Origin: Leucaena leucocephala
Taxonomy: Eukaryota > Streptophyta > Magnoliopsida > Fabales > Fabaceae
Assembly: GCA_037074615.1 (NCBI GenBank)
Contig: CM073566.1
Location: forward strand, 10,000,001-10,064,000
DNA length: 64,000 nucleotides
Direction: 5' to 3'
The position numbers and the translations under genes were made by a program. The notes beneath the pieces were generated by a model that had not been told where the DNA came from, ran no database searches, and worked only from the letters and a program-made list of their open reading frames with translations. Below, one piece after another: positions 12,518-23,810 of this stretch; within the stretch, counting starts at the first letter, position 1; each line of letters begins with the position of its first letter.

Positions 12518-12570
12518 AATGTCAAATATATAGGATGCTAACACCGATAGCATCCTATATATTTGACATT
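12518..12570. repeat. Perfect 23-bp inverted repeat at a deletion junction
   Basis: Arms at 12518-12540 and 12548-12570 are exact reverse complements around a 7-nt loop. The right arm is ordinary LTR sequence (compare 3101-3123 in A1). The left arm is an extra inverted copy sitting where about 0.55 kb is deleted. Confidence 0.92.
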
Positions 12571-12839
12571 AGGGGCTAGGGTTTTTGACAAGAGGGAACA
12601 AGGAGGGTGCAAAAGGTTTACAGATAAGAAACTGCCAAAATAGAGGCAGTGAGGACGGATTCTTGAGAAAGCCCTGGAGGGACAAGAGGCGCTAGCACGT
12701 CATTCGTGGTTGGAACGTTGTTCGTGTGGATACCAGTAGAGAAAGTTGATATGAGTCGTCGACTTCTTGCGATCAAAAAGAGACCACCAGCCGCGAAGAG
12801 AAGCTATGAACGTCACATCTGATAACTCCACAAATGCTC

Positions 12840-13152
12840 AGGTCGTGACCATATAGGCATCCTAAATGTCAGAAAATCGAAAAGAGACTACCCGTCGCGA
12901 CGAGAAGTTGAGGACGTCGCGACTGACAACCCCAGAGACTACCCGTCGTGACTAGAAGCTGAGGACGTCATAACTGACAACTCCAGAGACTACGCGTCGC
13001 GACTAGAAGCTGAGGACGTCTCGACTAGAAGCTGAGGACGTCGCGACTGACAACTCCAGAGACTACCTGTCGCGACGAGAAGCTGATGAAGTCGCGACTA
13101 AAAACTCCAGAGCCGACATGTCACGACAAGTGGATACGGAGGTCGCGACCAT
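12840..13152. repeat. TCGCGA phased array, island 2
   Basis: Cores or one- to two-base variants start at 12895, 12917, 12946, 12968, 12997, 13019, 13041, 13070, 13092, 13121 and 13143. Steps are 22, 29, 22, 29, 22, 22, 29, 22, 29 and 22. Seven are exact TCGCGA. Spacers carry CTCCAGAGACTAC. Confidence 0.95.
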
Positions 13153-13272
13153 AGTTCGAATAGCCAAGGTAACACTTCTTTCTACTTGACTTAAACACAT
13201 TCAGTAGATCCTGGCAGGGAATGGAAAATTTTTTAAAGTTAATTTCCGCTGCGTGTCTTCCAATTCCCTTCA

Positions 13273-14500
13273 GTTTTTCAATGATATCAAGAAGTAAATC
13301 TTGTTCTTTCGATATAACATTAATTGAAGATGAGGATTCACACCATTTTGAATATTTTGAATATCCTCAGAAGAATCACTTTCAGTTTCTGAACTAGAAG
13401 TATCTTCAATCAGAAGATTATTTATTTGTTCAAGAAGAGGCTCATCAATACAACGAATCTTCTTAAGTTTTCTTCTAAAGGCACAATATTTTGAAATATG
13501 GCCTAACTTACCACATTTAAAACATTTAACCTTATTTTGTTCAGGAAAATTGACCTTAGGTTTGGATTTAAACTCCTGTTTTAGCCTACGGGGAGGTATG
13601 TTCTGGTTATACCTTTGGTTGACATGTTTTTTCTTTTTGTGGTATGGTTTCCTATGTTTCTTGGCTTGTTTACATGCTGGAAGACTGAATTGTTCACAGA
13701 AAGTTTCTAATTCTCTACGGTCTACTGCTTTTTCTTTAACCAGTTGATGTTGGATACTATCATGCTGATAAATTTTAAGAGCAGTTTTTTTAACATAAGA
13801 GATTAATTCTCCATATGTCAAGTGCTCATAAGGGATTATGCCATCATTTTGATTTCTAAATTTTTTTCTAACTTTATCACCTAAAGATTTAGGTAATCCA
13901 GCTAGGAATTTTCTTTTCAAAATGGTTGTTTGGCATCTTCTCTTGTGAGAACTCGAGTAAGGAAAGTATCCCTATACCATCTAAAATTAGATAGGGTTCT
14001 ACACTTAAGATTTGACAATAATTCAGCTGATCTATCTTTCCAAATAGACGGATCACCAACAAAGTGTTTAACGATTGTAAAAATTAAAGTTTGGACAGAA
14101 TCTGGACAGGTTTCACCATTATATAGAATAGGTGTTCCATCATATTCAGTTTGTATAGATAAAAAAATATTTTGCTTATCTTCTAGAGTAAGATAATGAT
14201 CCCACCAGTTTTTTAGTTGTCTTGTAAAACCGGATACCAAAAGATTAGCAATTTGCTCATCTGTATAATTATTTTGTGTTTAATACGTAGTACACAACAT
14301 TGTCATCTGCTACATCATTTGAAGGATACTAGCTTCATTTTGACCAACTATGTTCCATTCATAGATGTTCTCTCCACTAAATGATTTAAGGTTTTGGTTA
14401 ATTCTTTCTTCAACCAAGATGTCTGGAGGGCTGGCCCTAGGGTAATACAATTTGGAGGGCTGCTTCCAATGTTGTTGGTTGATTTGGAATTGTGATTCTG
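13273..14500 (-). pseudogene. Pararetrovirus coat-protein core and zinc knuckle
   Basis: Minus-strand pieces 14240-13917 and 13920-13278 are in different frames and together look like a caulimovirid coat-protein region. The core includes LKNWWDHYLT near 14210. A Lys/Arg-rich stretch follows (about 13660-13560). A CCHC zinc knuckle, CFKCGKLGHISKYC, lies at about 13529-13488. The tail is Ser/Asp/Glu-rich, with ETESDSSEDIQ. The zinc knuckle is the nucleic-acid binding signature. A +1 frameshift at about 13920 and stops upstream (near 14280) make it non-functional. Confidence 0.8.
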
Positions 14501-14537
14501 AGGAATCTATTTAGGAGGCTTCATCTATGTTGCCTAT

Positions 14538-15650
14538 TTATTTAGATGAGGTTGACTCTTCCTGAGGTGTCTCTGGGATAGTCATAGTTTGGGCAATTTG
14601 GTGAATCCTTTTATTGATCCTATAAATCAAATTGGATTTATTTTGGTTGTATATTTTAGATTTCAGCTGCGGAATAAGCTGAAACGGTTTAAAAATTGGA
14701 ATTCTAATCCTAGGTTTAGATTGTTCTGAAACATCGTTTGAATAATTGGGTTGTTGAGCAAAATGATTACCTAATTGTTGGAGAAACAGATTAGTATAAT
14801 TATTTTGTTCAACAATCTTTTTTATGTCTGTTGAATCAACTGGTTGATCAACATTTTTAAATCTAAAAGGTGCAGTAAGCACAGGTTGGCCTTGGTCATC
14901 CTTTGCTTGAGGAATCTACATTATTTTAGCAGGAAGAAATTCAGAAGAAATATTTTCTCCTTTGGGACTTTTCCATTGTTTAATAACATCAATAGTTTGA
15001 ACAAATGGATAATCCAATTTTATTGTTTTAGCATATTCACTAAACTAATCAAAAAATGGAATATTCACTTGTGCTCGTTCAAGGAATCTGTAGAATTTTT
15101 CTTGAATTTGTTTTCTAACATATCCTTTGAATTTTTCTAAAAATCATTTCCTCTAGAGAGTATATTCTTCATAATAAACCTGTTTTTGTAAAGTTTGTTT
15201 GTCAATTTGAAAATCATTTTCAATGACACCAATTTCTAATGATGAATAAGTTGGAGATTCAATAAATCTTGAATCTTCATCTCTTCCATACATTGTTTGT
15301 GGAATGTTTGCAGAGTTATCTATTCCTTGGAAGGAAACATTGGTAGCTGTTTATGGTTGGATAACTATCGTTGGTGTTTCAGTTTCCATTCCATATATGA
15401 TAGAAGGCGGTCTAGGAATTGATGAACAAGAGAATTGGGATGATCTTGTTTTAATAGACCTACAGTCTTCATATATTGAAGGTTCTGATCTATTAGTTTG
15501 AGAAAAGGATCTTCTAGATCTATCAAAGGGTAACCTAACAGATCCATCTGAAGTTTGGATGATCCTACTTACTTGTGAAATAGGTTCTAGTGTTGGCTGT
15601 GTAACTTTTTTCATAACCCATTCTTTTGGTAATTCAACATTTTCCCACAT
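14538..15650 (-). pseudogene. Pararetrovirus region between movement and coat protein
   Basis: Open pieces at 15650-15351 and 14882-14538, with readable but broken sequence between, link the movement protein to the coat-protein core. The first piece opens MWENVELPKEWV and has the degenerate pattern DGSVRLPF, seen in such regions of endogenous pararetroviruses. The second is Gln/Asn-rich. I cannot assign a separate function. Confidence 0.55.
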
Positions 15651-15689
15651 GATTATTTGGGATTGTTAAATTAACATTTTTAAAATCAG

Positions 15690-16400
15690 TCAAAAAAATG
15701 TTGTTTGGTCTTTTTTAAAAGGAATTTGAACAAAAGAAGTTGAAGTGTTTGAGACCTTATACTGTATCCTATAAATCAGGGTGGCAGGTATAGATCCTGG
15801 CTTCATGTTCAAACCGTTTAGTTTAATTTTGATTTTAAGACACTCAAGGACATGTTTATCTTTTAATTCAACCATCCTATCAGGATAGCAATTAAAATAA
15901 ACAGGTCCAGTGTGAAGGCCTATTTCTTCTATTGCCAAAGCAGCATCCTGAAATATATTATATCTAGTGTCTAAAAGACAAACTAAACACGATACATTCA
16001 AGCCTTTACGAAAGAGTGGTTTAATCGCAATTTGAACGCAACCTATGTGCAAGAAATTATATTCTTTTCAGTGTCATTCAATTGACTTTTTAGAGAGAAG
16101 GAAAAAATCTTCTCTCTCAGGTTGGACAGAAACTGATTCTTCTACAGTTCTGATTATATAATCAGACTTAGACAACCATCTCCTATCTTCAGTTTGCACA
16201 TAAAGTACTTTTGTGGCAACTGGAGGCAAAGTCCAATTGTCAATGTTTTGATTTATGTTCTGAAAAGAAATTTCTTCTTTAAAAATTCTTTTGTTTGAAG
16301 AGCTTGTTACAGCGTTTAATTCCTCATTGTTTGATGAAGAAGAAGTGGATGAAGAATTTCCACATCCTCGTTTGAAGGAAAAGGAACGGAATAAAGACAT
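15690..16400 (-). pseudogene. Pararetrovirus 30K-type movement protein
   Basis: The start codon at 16400 opens a frame with a Ser-rich N-terminus (MSLFRSFSFKRG), running to a stop at 16074. After a frame change, 16052-15690 carries the movement-protein core: LHIGCVQIAIKPLF, a DTR motif, and GPVYFNCYPD near 15895-15866. In intact viruses this protein moves the virus through plasmodesmata. Here the frameshift between the two pieces disables it. The start is chosen because it directly follows a pyrimidine-rich leader on the minus strand. Confidence 0.82.
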
Positions 16401-16689
16401 AACTAAAAAGTAAATAAAAGGAAGTAAATGAACATAATAAATAAAGGGAAAAAGACAAAGAAAGCCCATCTCAATTTCAGAAAGACAAATTGGGCATCTC
16501 AATATTGAAAATGACAGATTGGCAGGAAGCCCAATCTGTCATTTGTAAATTCTGTGCAAAGACCAAATTACCCCTAAACTAAATGAAGAGTTGCTATGAT
16601 GTTTTCCATTTTCTTTTCGGGATGCTTCCTCATTCTCTGCTGTGTTCACTTATCCCCTCCTTTTATGATGTATGGAATGTACTTCTCTA

Positions 16690-17110
16690 AACCCAGCTAG
16701 GGGAGACTAAACTTCATCATTTTTCAAAGAATAATCTCTGCGCTTTTTCTCCTTCCCTTGAGCATCAAGACTTCCACCATCAGAGCTGCCATCACTTTTG
16801 CTTTCACTTCCGTCGTGCTTCATGATTATTGGTTTCAGAAGTCAATTTATTCATATTATTTCCATCTTCACTATATTCACCACAATTGATGATTTTAACA
16901 GTTACAGTTGGACGCCCATCTTGATCACCCACATCTTTAATTTTCTTAAATATATTAAGTCCTTGAACAAGCTTCCCGAAGACCACATGCTTTCTGTTGA
17001 GATGGTGATCAGCTTTCAATGTAATCATAAAGTGAGAACCAAGAGTATCGCGATTAGCAATTGCCATCGACAGGAGACATGGTGCATCATGCTTAAGCCT
17101 AGGTGCTTCT
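16690..17110 (-). pseudogene. Captured cyclophilin fragment (C-terminal part of the PPIase domain), left arm
   Basis: The minus-strand translation from about 17105 gives cyclophilin sequence: PRLKHDAPCLLSM, then GSHFMITLKA, HVVFGKLVQG and VKIINCGEYSED. A Lys/Ser-rich continuation follows (16800-16690) with SDSSDGGS-type residues, as in the large plant SR-type cyclophilins (CYP63/CYP95 group). Active enzymes of this fold catalyse prolyl cis-trans isomerisation. Only part of the domain is here, it ends at a stop (16804), and its orientation is opposite to the N-terminal piece at 19955, so it is a gene fragment. Confidence 0.8.
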
Positions 17111-17123
17111 CATATACTCCGTG

Positions 17124-19883
17124 TGAAACATCCTCCCTTAGACCTCTCAGAGTACACTTACGGAAGCGATATTAGCTCGATCATATCTTAACTTAAGCCC
17201 AAAAATTAAAATTTTACTCTTAAGTTCCTTATTCTGAACCTTTAATTTGAGAACTGATTAATCTCATTCTACACATCCAAACAAGGCTTATTACCTATCC
17301 ACGTAATGCCCCAGATGTGTACAACCGGCTCACCAAATTTCGTGGCCAAACTCTTTCGTTTACTAGGTCAAACTTAGGACAGAACCTTGCTACCTCAGGA
17401 CCTGCGAATTTCTTTTCATTTCTCATTCGCAAATTGAACATGCCAAACAATATTTATTACTAAATAATACAATGTCATACAACAAGTCATACACAAAATT
17501 CTCATATTCTTTTACATCTTTTCCTGCCCGAACTTCGGCAGTATAACCGCTAGGCTTCATCTGTACAAAGAACTGAACCGTACTGATTCGGTAATCCCCT
17601 CATGAGAACTACCATTCTACGTAAGTACCCAGGAAAGACTGGATGAACCGGCTAGGTCCACTCACTTCCAGCCTCCTTAGACAGCACAAACGTACACAGT
17701 ACTTATCATATACTGATGTTCAGTCTTAGATTCGGCAGCATAACGGCGTCTCTCAAAATTCTTAGAATTCACTTCAACATAATCTCCCTGTAATGGGTTA
17801 GATATGGGGAATGAGATTCGGGGGAATCTCAGTAGTAAATAATCATAACAATATATGTAATGCAGTGTGATAGTGCTTGCTTGTGATTGTGTACAAATAA
17901 GTATGCTACGTGCTTCCATACTCAATAACATATGATCATAGCATTGCAGTAGAGCTTCAGACATAACATATAAGACAACAATCCAACCAAACAATAGCAC
18001 ATCAACTCACAAAGACATTACATAAAAGCTAGGATTAGATACTACCTCAAAAGCAGAACTCCAGAACTTCTATACTGCTTCCAACTCCACCAGAACTTCC
18101 TTTCTTTCTTTCTTTCTCCTTCTCTCTCTTCTTTCTCTCTCTTTTCTTGCCAAAAACGTGGGATGCATAAAATGGGAGGGGAAGGGGTATTTATAGCTTT
18201 GATGGATGGCATTCTGTAATTTTGAAGCCATCTGAACATGTGGTCCTGGTTTTTCCTAGAATTTCCTATTTTCTTTTATTCCTTTTTACTGCATCATCCA
18301 GGACACCTAAGTGGACACCTCAGCGGACACCTCAGCAGCACATTTCTCACATGTCTAAAACCCGGGACACCTCATCAGCTGACTCACCGGTCCAGAGTCT
18401 TGCACCGTAATACGTGTCCTTAGCTTTATCTGCTTCCTTTAGATCAGTGCCATGTGTCCTTAACTTTTCTTCTGCCTCTAACATGACGCCATGTGGCATC
18501 TGGAAGGGACCTTTCACGCCTTCCAATGCTATCCAGATAAGTCCTGAACTTTATCTGATCACCTCCTCGGTTATCGTGCCAACCGAGTAACTTTACTTTA
18601 CTGAAAAGTCATTAAATCATTATTTTAATGTCACTTTTCCCCCTGAATCACTGGGCCTGCGTTTTTGGGCCTGGGAATATTATCTTGGGTCTCTGATCCA
18701 GCCCAAGTACCCTGATGGCACGATTCCCAAGAAACACCCCTTGGGAAATTACCAAAATGCCCTTAGTCTTTCTTTCTTTATTTCAATGAGTCTAGGGGCA
18801 TTATTGTCTTTTCACATCTTACCAGAGTACTCTCTGACCCTGGTCAACTATCCAGATACCCTTTCTTGACTGCCTAACCTTAGCCAAATGACCAAAATAC
18901 CCTTTACTCATTCTTTCACTATTCTATAACATAGGGGCATTTTCGTCATTTCGCACCTTTTTCCCGGACACCGGCCCCTCTTACCACTGAACTGATATTA
19001 TGGGCCTGGGCCTTCCCTGGTGTCACTAAGGGCCTTAGAAACACTATACGGCCCCCTGGCCACAGACCGATCATCCCTATTGGGACTGCTTTTCCTTTAC
19101 CGATTATAACTGTAAATTCCCATCTTCCAGAATTTTTACAGAAAAATCGGGACCTCAAATCAAAATTCCGTGACTCCTCATTCAACCCGGAATCCTTTTC
19201 TCTATCTCCCGGTATTTTCAAATATTTTATCCGGACCGGGCTATTTTTGCCTGAAAGTACGCTCTCGCGCACACTTTTCAAAAATGACCATTTTACCCCT
19301 GGTCACATTTCTAATCCTTTCATACACATAGAGACCTCATATGCATATTTCACTGTTCAGTGAAATGATCAGCATAATTTTCTCTATTTTCTGGCAAAAT
19401 ATGGTACTCATCGGCTACCAGCCCGATCTTTCCCATAATTACAATTTTGCCCCTGCATTCTCTTTCCAGCCCTGTTACTCATCTTTTCATCCTTCATCTT
19501 AAGTTCTAGAAATTCTCTTTCAATAACTCATCCCCTAAACTCTTCGGGAGTCATTGTTAATTGAAAGACTCGACAACCCGCCCATATCAGGTTATTTTAC
19601 ACAGGAGCCAGCCCATATCAAGCTACCTGCAGAATTCCTAGGCTTAAGACTTAGGACATTCCTCACATTCCTCATTTTGAACCTAGGTGAACTATCCCGA
19701 TTCCGTAGGTTAAAGACTTAACTCATCTTTAAATCCTGAAGGACTTACTCATCCCTCGGATTCCTACAAAATACAGGTAAGTAATCCGCCCATATCAGAT
19801 TACTACCTGGGACTACGGGTTTAGCAGCCTGCCCATATCAGACTACTTCCCAGTTCCCCTAGACCAAAAATTGGGATGCTACA
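17124..19883 (-). mobile_element. Solo LTR B2
   Basis: On the minus strand it starts TGTAGCATCCC at 19883 and ends GGATGTTTCA at 17124, giving 2760 bp. Flanks are CCGTG (17119-17123) and CCATG (19884-19888), a 5-bp duplication with one change at its CpG. It shares the 5' end and large inner blocks with B3 and B4. No internal retrotransposon genes are attached. The family is probably Ty3/gypsy by its TGTARCATCCC start, but without an internal region this is a guess. Confidence 0.85.
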
Positions 19884-19954
19884 CCATGCAATTCGTGGCT
19901 CTGCATTTCTCCAGGGTTATGTTCGTTTGAGTTTTGATTTGTAAAAGAAAGACA

Positions 19955-20053
19955 ATGGCAAAGAAGAAGAATCCCCTAGTTTTTATGGATGTCTCTATAG
20001 ATGGGAACCCTGTTGAAAGGATGGTTTTTGAGTTGTTCTATGAAACTGATTAA
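19955..20053 (+). pseudogene. Captured cyclophilin N-terminal exon, left arm
   Basis: ATG at 19955 opens MAKKKNPLVFMDVSIDG, the N-terminus of the large plant SR-type cyclophilins. It continues through VERMVFELF and stops at 20053. A matching copy lies inverted in the right arm at 23392-23294. It lies head-to-head with the C-terminal fragment at 16690-17110, so the parent gene was rearranged during or after capture. Confidence 0.8.
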
Positions 20054-20429
20054 TTGGATCATTTACTACTCTTTCTAATGGTATTTACAACTTCATGAAT
20101 GATTTTCACAACCAAGCTGGCCAAACTAGAAGAACATGCAAAAATCAATTCCAATGTGAAGTTGGCTGTCAGTACATGAGGGATTATTTTTTTGTATTCA
20201 ACTTATCCTTTTTTTTTTACATAATGTTTAGGGTATAAGAAGAAAATGTATAGTGCATGGAATATGATGTATAGTGTTAATGGTTGAAAACAATAGGCTC
20301 AAGTAGAATATTAATATATGTTTGTCATTTGTTCATATGTAATGTAACTGCTGTCATAGGTAGGATGATTTTTTATAAGTGGCATAAGTTAAGTAGTCAA
20401 TATCATCAATGAAATTATGCAGTACGTTA

Positions 20430-21330
20430 TGGCTATAAGTTGCAAATCCCATTGTGGAAGTTGCAAATACCATAGCAAGAGTTGCAAACCTCATTAACAG
20501 AGTAACATACCAACTGCATTAGTTGCAAACTTCATAAAACGAGTTACAAATCCCACTATCAGACTTGCAAATCCAATTGTGGGACTTGCAAATATCATTG
20601 TACAATTAGTTGCAAATACCATTATGGAAGTTGTAAATCCCATTGTGGAAGTTGTAAATACCATTGGGGAAGTTACAAGTTCTCATTGTCGGAGTTGCAA
20701 ATACCATTGGGAAAGTTGCAAATCCCATTGTCAAAGTTGCAAATCCAATTGTGGAAGTTGTAAATACAATTGTCGGAATTGCAAATATAATTGTAGAAGT
20801 TGCAAATCCAATCGTGGAAGTTGTAAATCCCATTGTAGGAGTTACAAATACCATTGTGGAAGTTATAAATACCATTGTCAAAGTTGCAAATCCAATTGTG
20901 GCAGTTCTAAATCCAATTGTGGGACTTGCAAATCTTATTGTGCAATTAGATGTAAATCCCATTGTGGGAGTTGTAAATATTATTGTCCGAGTTACAAATC
21001 CTATTGTCAGAGTTGTAAATCCCATTGTGAAAGTGGAAAATTCTATTATCAGAGTTACAAATCTAATTGTGGCAGTTCCAAATCCAATTGTGGGATTTAC
21101 AAATATCATTGTGCAATTAGTTACAAATCCCATTGTGGGACTTGCAAATACTATTGTCGGAGTTACAAATCCAATTGTGGCAGTTGCAAATCCAATTGTG
21201 AAACGTGTAAATACCATTATCAAAGTTGCAAATAACATTATGAGCGTTGCAAACCTAATGCATTATTTGCGGACCACATTGAAGAGTTACAAATACCATT
21301 GTGGAACTTGCAAATACCATATGTACATAG
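20430..21330. repeat. 21-bp minisatellite (GTTGCAAATnCCATTGTGGnA type)
   Basis: About 40 degenerate copies of a 21-nt unit run across this stretch, core 'gttgcaaatcccattgt'. Because 21 is a multiple of three, several frames stay open on both strands (20579-21235 +, 20664-21359 +, 21238-20606 -). The apparent proteins are seven-residue repeats, Cys-rich in one frame. A few units also appear in the right arm at 22300-22380. Confidence 0.93.
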
Positions 21331-21489
21331 TCATTACAAAATTTAGTCATAGTCATTAGAAAGTTTAACACTACAAATGTTGTACAGAGAAATGTGATTG
21401 CCTAAGTTGCAACATCAGTTGGTCAATGGATGAACTTTCCAAAAATAAAACATTACAAAAGTTAGACATTACAACAATTTAAAAATCAT

Positions 21490-22137
21490 CCAGATCAGGT
21501 TGTGGCATGTCTGTGGGAGGGTGTGGTAAGGATTCTTTCTCTTATTTTCCATTCTTCACAATAAACACCATTCCTAGTCCCCATGACTGGTGTATGTCAA
21601 TGTGACAGGGCATATAGCATACCCCTGCAGAAAAATGACAGAAACGTTAAACCAAACAGCTAAAAAAACAAATAAATAGTTGTTTTACATTTTTATACCT
21701 GGATTATCAGCAACGAATCAAATTGATGCCCATACACCTACTGGAACTCCAACTGTGCTCATGTAAAGGGGATCCATTAAGTTGAATTATGCAGTTTGTG
21801 GGTTATAGTTCCCTGTGCCATAACCTATGACATAAAAGCTGTGACCATGAAAATGCATTGGGTGATTTTCAGTGTTTACTGTACCAGTGTCCTGCAGAAT
21901 TATTTGCACCTTACTGCCATATTCAAGGACCTTTGTTCTGGTCCCATTCAATGACTGTGTATCATAACGAATTTTATTAGGTGCCCTATATACAAAGTCA
22001 TAGAGCTTTAGGGGTGCATCAGGAAAATCTTCAGTATATGATTCATTTATCTTCCTATAATAAGCTTCCAGAATTGAAAGCTTGGGCTGATTGAAACTTA
22101 TATTTTTCATTAATAATTCTTAACATATAGGTCCTCC
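21490..22137 (-). pseudogene. Captured laccase 3' fragment (two exons)
   Basis: The first minus-strand exon runs from about 22137 to 21699. It contains laccase sequence with the copper motif HPMHFHGHSFYV and, further on, the conserved GVPVG stretch. A GT...AG intron (21698-21625) follows. The last exon starts at 21624 with YMPCHIDIHQSWGLGM, where family members have HCHIDIH. Stops interrupt exon 1 (after NPQTA) and the tail (after VKNGK). Laccases are secreted multicopper oxidases acting on phenolics, including lignin precursors. Only the last fifth of a gene is here, inside the Mutator-like element, and one copper ligand is lost. Confidence 0.88.
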
Positions 22138-22583
22138 TAGTAATCACATCAATTTTATGGACATATGAAATATTGGGGGGGAAAACACGAGAGAAAAAAA
22201 GGAAAAAGGGAGACAGAAACTTTAAGTACAAGCAGTTATAAGTTATGATAGACTATATTAGAAGATGTAAAACAACTAATACAGTTGGTATGCTACTCTG
22301 CTAATGAGGTTTGCAACTCCTGATATGGTATTTGCAACTTCCACAATAGGATTTGCAAGTCTCACAATGGGATTTGCACCTTATAGCCATAACGTACTGC
22401 ACAATTTCATTGATAACATTGACTACTTAACTTAGGCCACTTATAAAAAAACATCCTCCTCATGACAGCAATTACATTACATATGAACAAATGACAAACA
22501 GACATTAATATTCCACTTGAGCCTACTGTTTTCAACCATTAACATTATACATCATATTCCATGCACTATACATTTTCTTCTTA

Positions 22584-23111
22584 GTGTGTGTTTGGATAAG
22601 ATTTTAAAAAATGGTTTATGAAAAAAACGGGCTTTTGGACAGCTTATATAAAATGGCTTTTAGAGAAGAACTTATGGAAAAAAAGTGATTTTAGATAAAT
22701 GAGTGTTTGGATAGTTGTTATAAAAAGGGGTTTTGTAATTGGAAAATTACTAAAAAGGGTATGTATGAGAGATGAGAGATGAGAGAGGGTAAAAAAGATA
22801 GAGGAGAGAGGAAAGAGGAGAGAGGGTAGAGAAGATAGAGGAGAGAGGAGAGATGAGAGATAAGAGATAGTGAAAAAGATAGAGGAGAGAGGAGAGAGAG
22901 TGTAAGAAAAATTAAGGGTAAAATAGTAATTGAGTAGTTGAAAAGGGTTTTACTGTTCCAAAAGCTACTCTGACCAGCTTATCTGAAACCATGGTTTAGT
23001 CCAGAAGCCCGTTTGAACAAATATGGCTGTTTGTTTTAAAATTTCTCTAAACCGAAGTTTGGGCCAGAAGTCCTTTTAAAACCATGGTTTTGGCACTTAC
23101 CAAACAGGCCC
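22584..23111. mobile_element. Tourist-type (PIF/Harbinger) MITE
   Basis: The 528-bp insertion is bounded by the 3-bp duplication TTA (22581-22583 and 23112-23114). Ends are GTGTGTGTTTGG and, complemented, GGGCCTGTTTGG. The left arm of the host element (near 20237) is the empty site with a single TTA. The centre contains a GAGAGGAGAGA-rich simple repeat. There is no coding capacity. Confidence 0.9.
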
Positions 23112-23293
23112 TTATACCCTAAACATTATGTACAAAATAGATAAGTTGAATACAAAAAAATCATCCCTCATATACTGACAGCCAACTTCACATTGGAATT
23201 GAATTTTTGCATGTTCTTCTAGTTTGGCCAGCTTGGTTGTAAAAATAATTCATGAAGTTATAAATACCATTAGAAGAATAGTAAATGACCTAA

Positions 23294-23392
23294 TTAATCA
23301 GTTTCATAGAACAGCTCAAAAACCATCATTTCAACATGATCCCCATCTATAGAGACATCCATAAAAACCAAGGGATTCTTCTTCTTTGCCAT
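23294..23392 (-). pseudogene. Captured cyclophilin N-terminal exon, right arm
   Basis: This is the inverted copy of 19955-20053. ATG at 23392 on the minus strand opens MAKKKNPLVFMDVSIDG with a few substitutions, then a stop. Its presence in both arms shows that the fragment lies inside the duplicated inverted arm. Confidence 0.8.
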
Positions 23393-23445
23393 TGTCTTTC
23401 TTTTACAAATCAAAACTCAAGCGAACATAACCCTTGAGAAATGCA

Positions 23446-23810
23446 GAGAATATAGTGAAGATGGAAAGAAGATGAATAAATTGACTTCTGAAAACAATAA
23501 TCATGAAGCACGACGGAAGTGAAAGCAAAAGTGACGGCAGCTCTGATAGTGGAGGTCTTGATGCTCAAGGGAAGGAGAAAAAGCGCAGAGATTATTCTCT
23601 GAAAAATGAAGTTCAGTCTCCCCTAGCTGGGGTTAGAGAAGTACATTCTATATATCCCAAAAGGAGGGGAGAAGTGAACACACTAGAGAATGAGGAAGCA
23701 TCCCGAAAAGAAAATGGAGAACGTCATAGCAACTCTTCATTTAGTTCAGGGGTAATTTGGTCTTTGGACAAGAATTTACAAATGACAGATTCGGCCTCCT
23801 GCCCAATCTG
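23446..23810 (+). pseudogene. Captured cyclophilin fragment (linker after the PPIase domain), right arm
   Basis: The plus-strand translation gives EYSEDGKKMNKL, then after a frame change ESKSDGSSDSGGLDAQ and KEKKRRDYSLKNE. This is the inverted equivalent of 16690-16880. The part of the cyclophilin domain seen in the left arm up to 17110 is deleted here: the join is at about 23446, next to the N-terminal exon's 5' flank. Confidence 0.7.

Larger units (their letters stand above)
11828..13272 (+). mobile_element. Solo LTR A2, copia type, internally rearranged
   Basis: This is a 1445-bp copy of the same family as A1, starting TGTTGG and ending TTCA. It is flanked by the 5-bp duplication GTTTT (11823-11827 and 13273-13277). 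Compared with A1 it lacks the AT-rich middle, roughly the equivalent of 2540-3090. In place of that segment there is a perfect 23-bp inverted repeat (12518-12570). It retains a TCGCGA array at its 3' side. It splits the pararetrovirus coat-protein/protease region. Confidence 0.94.

Noticed and set aside
18222..18423. Short plus-strand frames with PxWTPQRTPQ-type repeats
   Set aside because: They come from a short tandem 'ggacacctca' repeat within solo LTR B2.
20579..21235. A 218-residue Cys-rich reading frame that looks like a metal-binding or structural protein
   Set aside because: It is generated by the 21-bp minisatellite; equally open frames exist in another plus frame and on the minus strand, with no homologue recognised.
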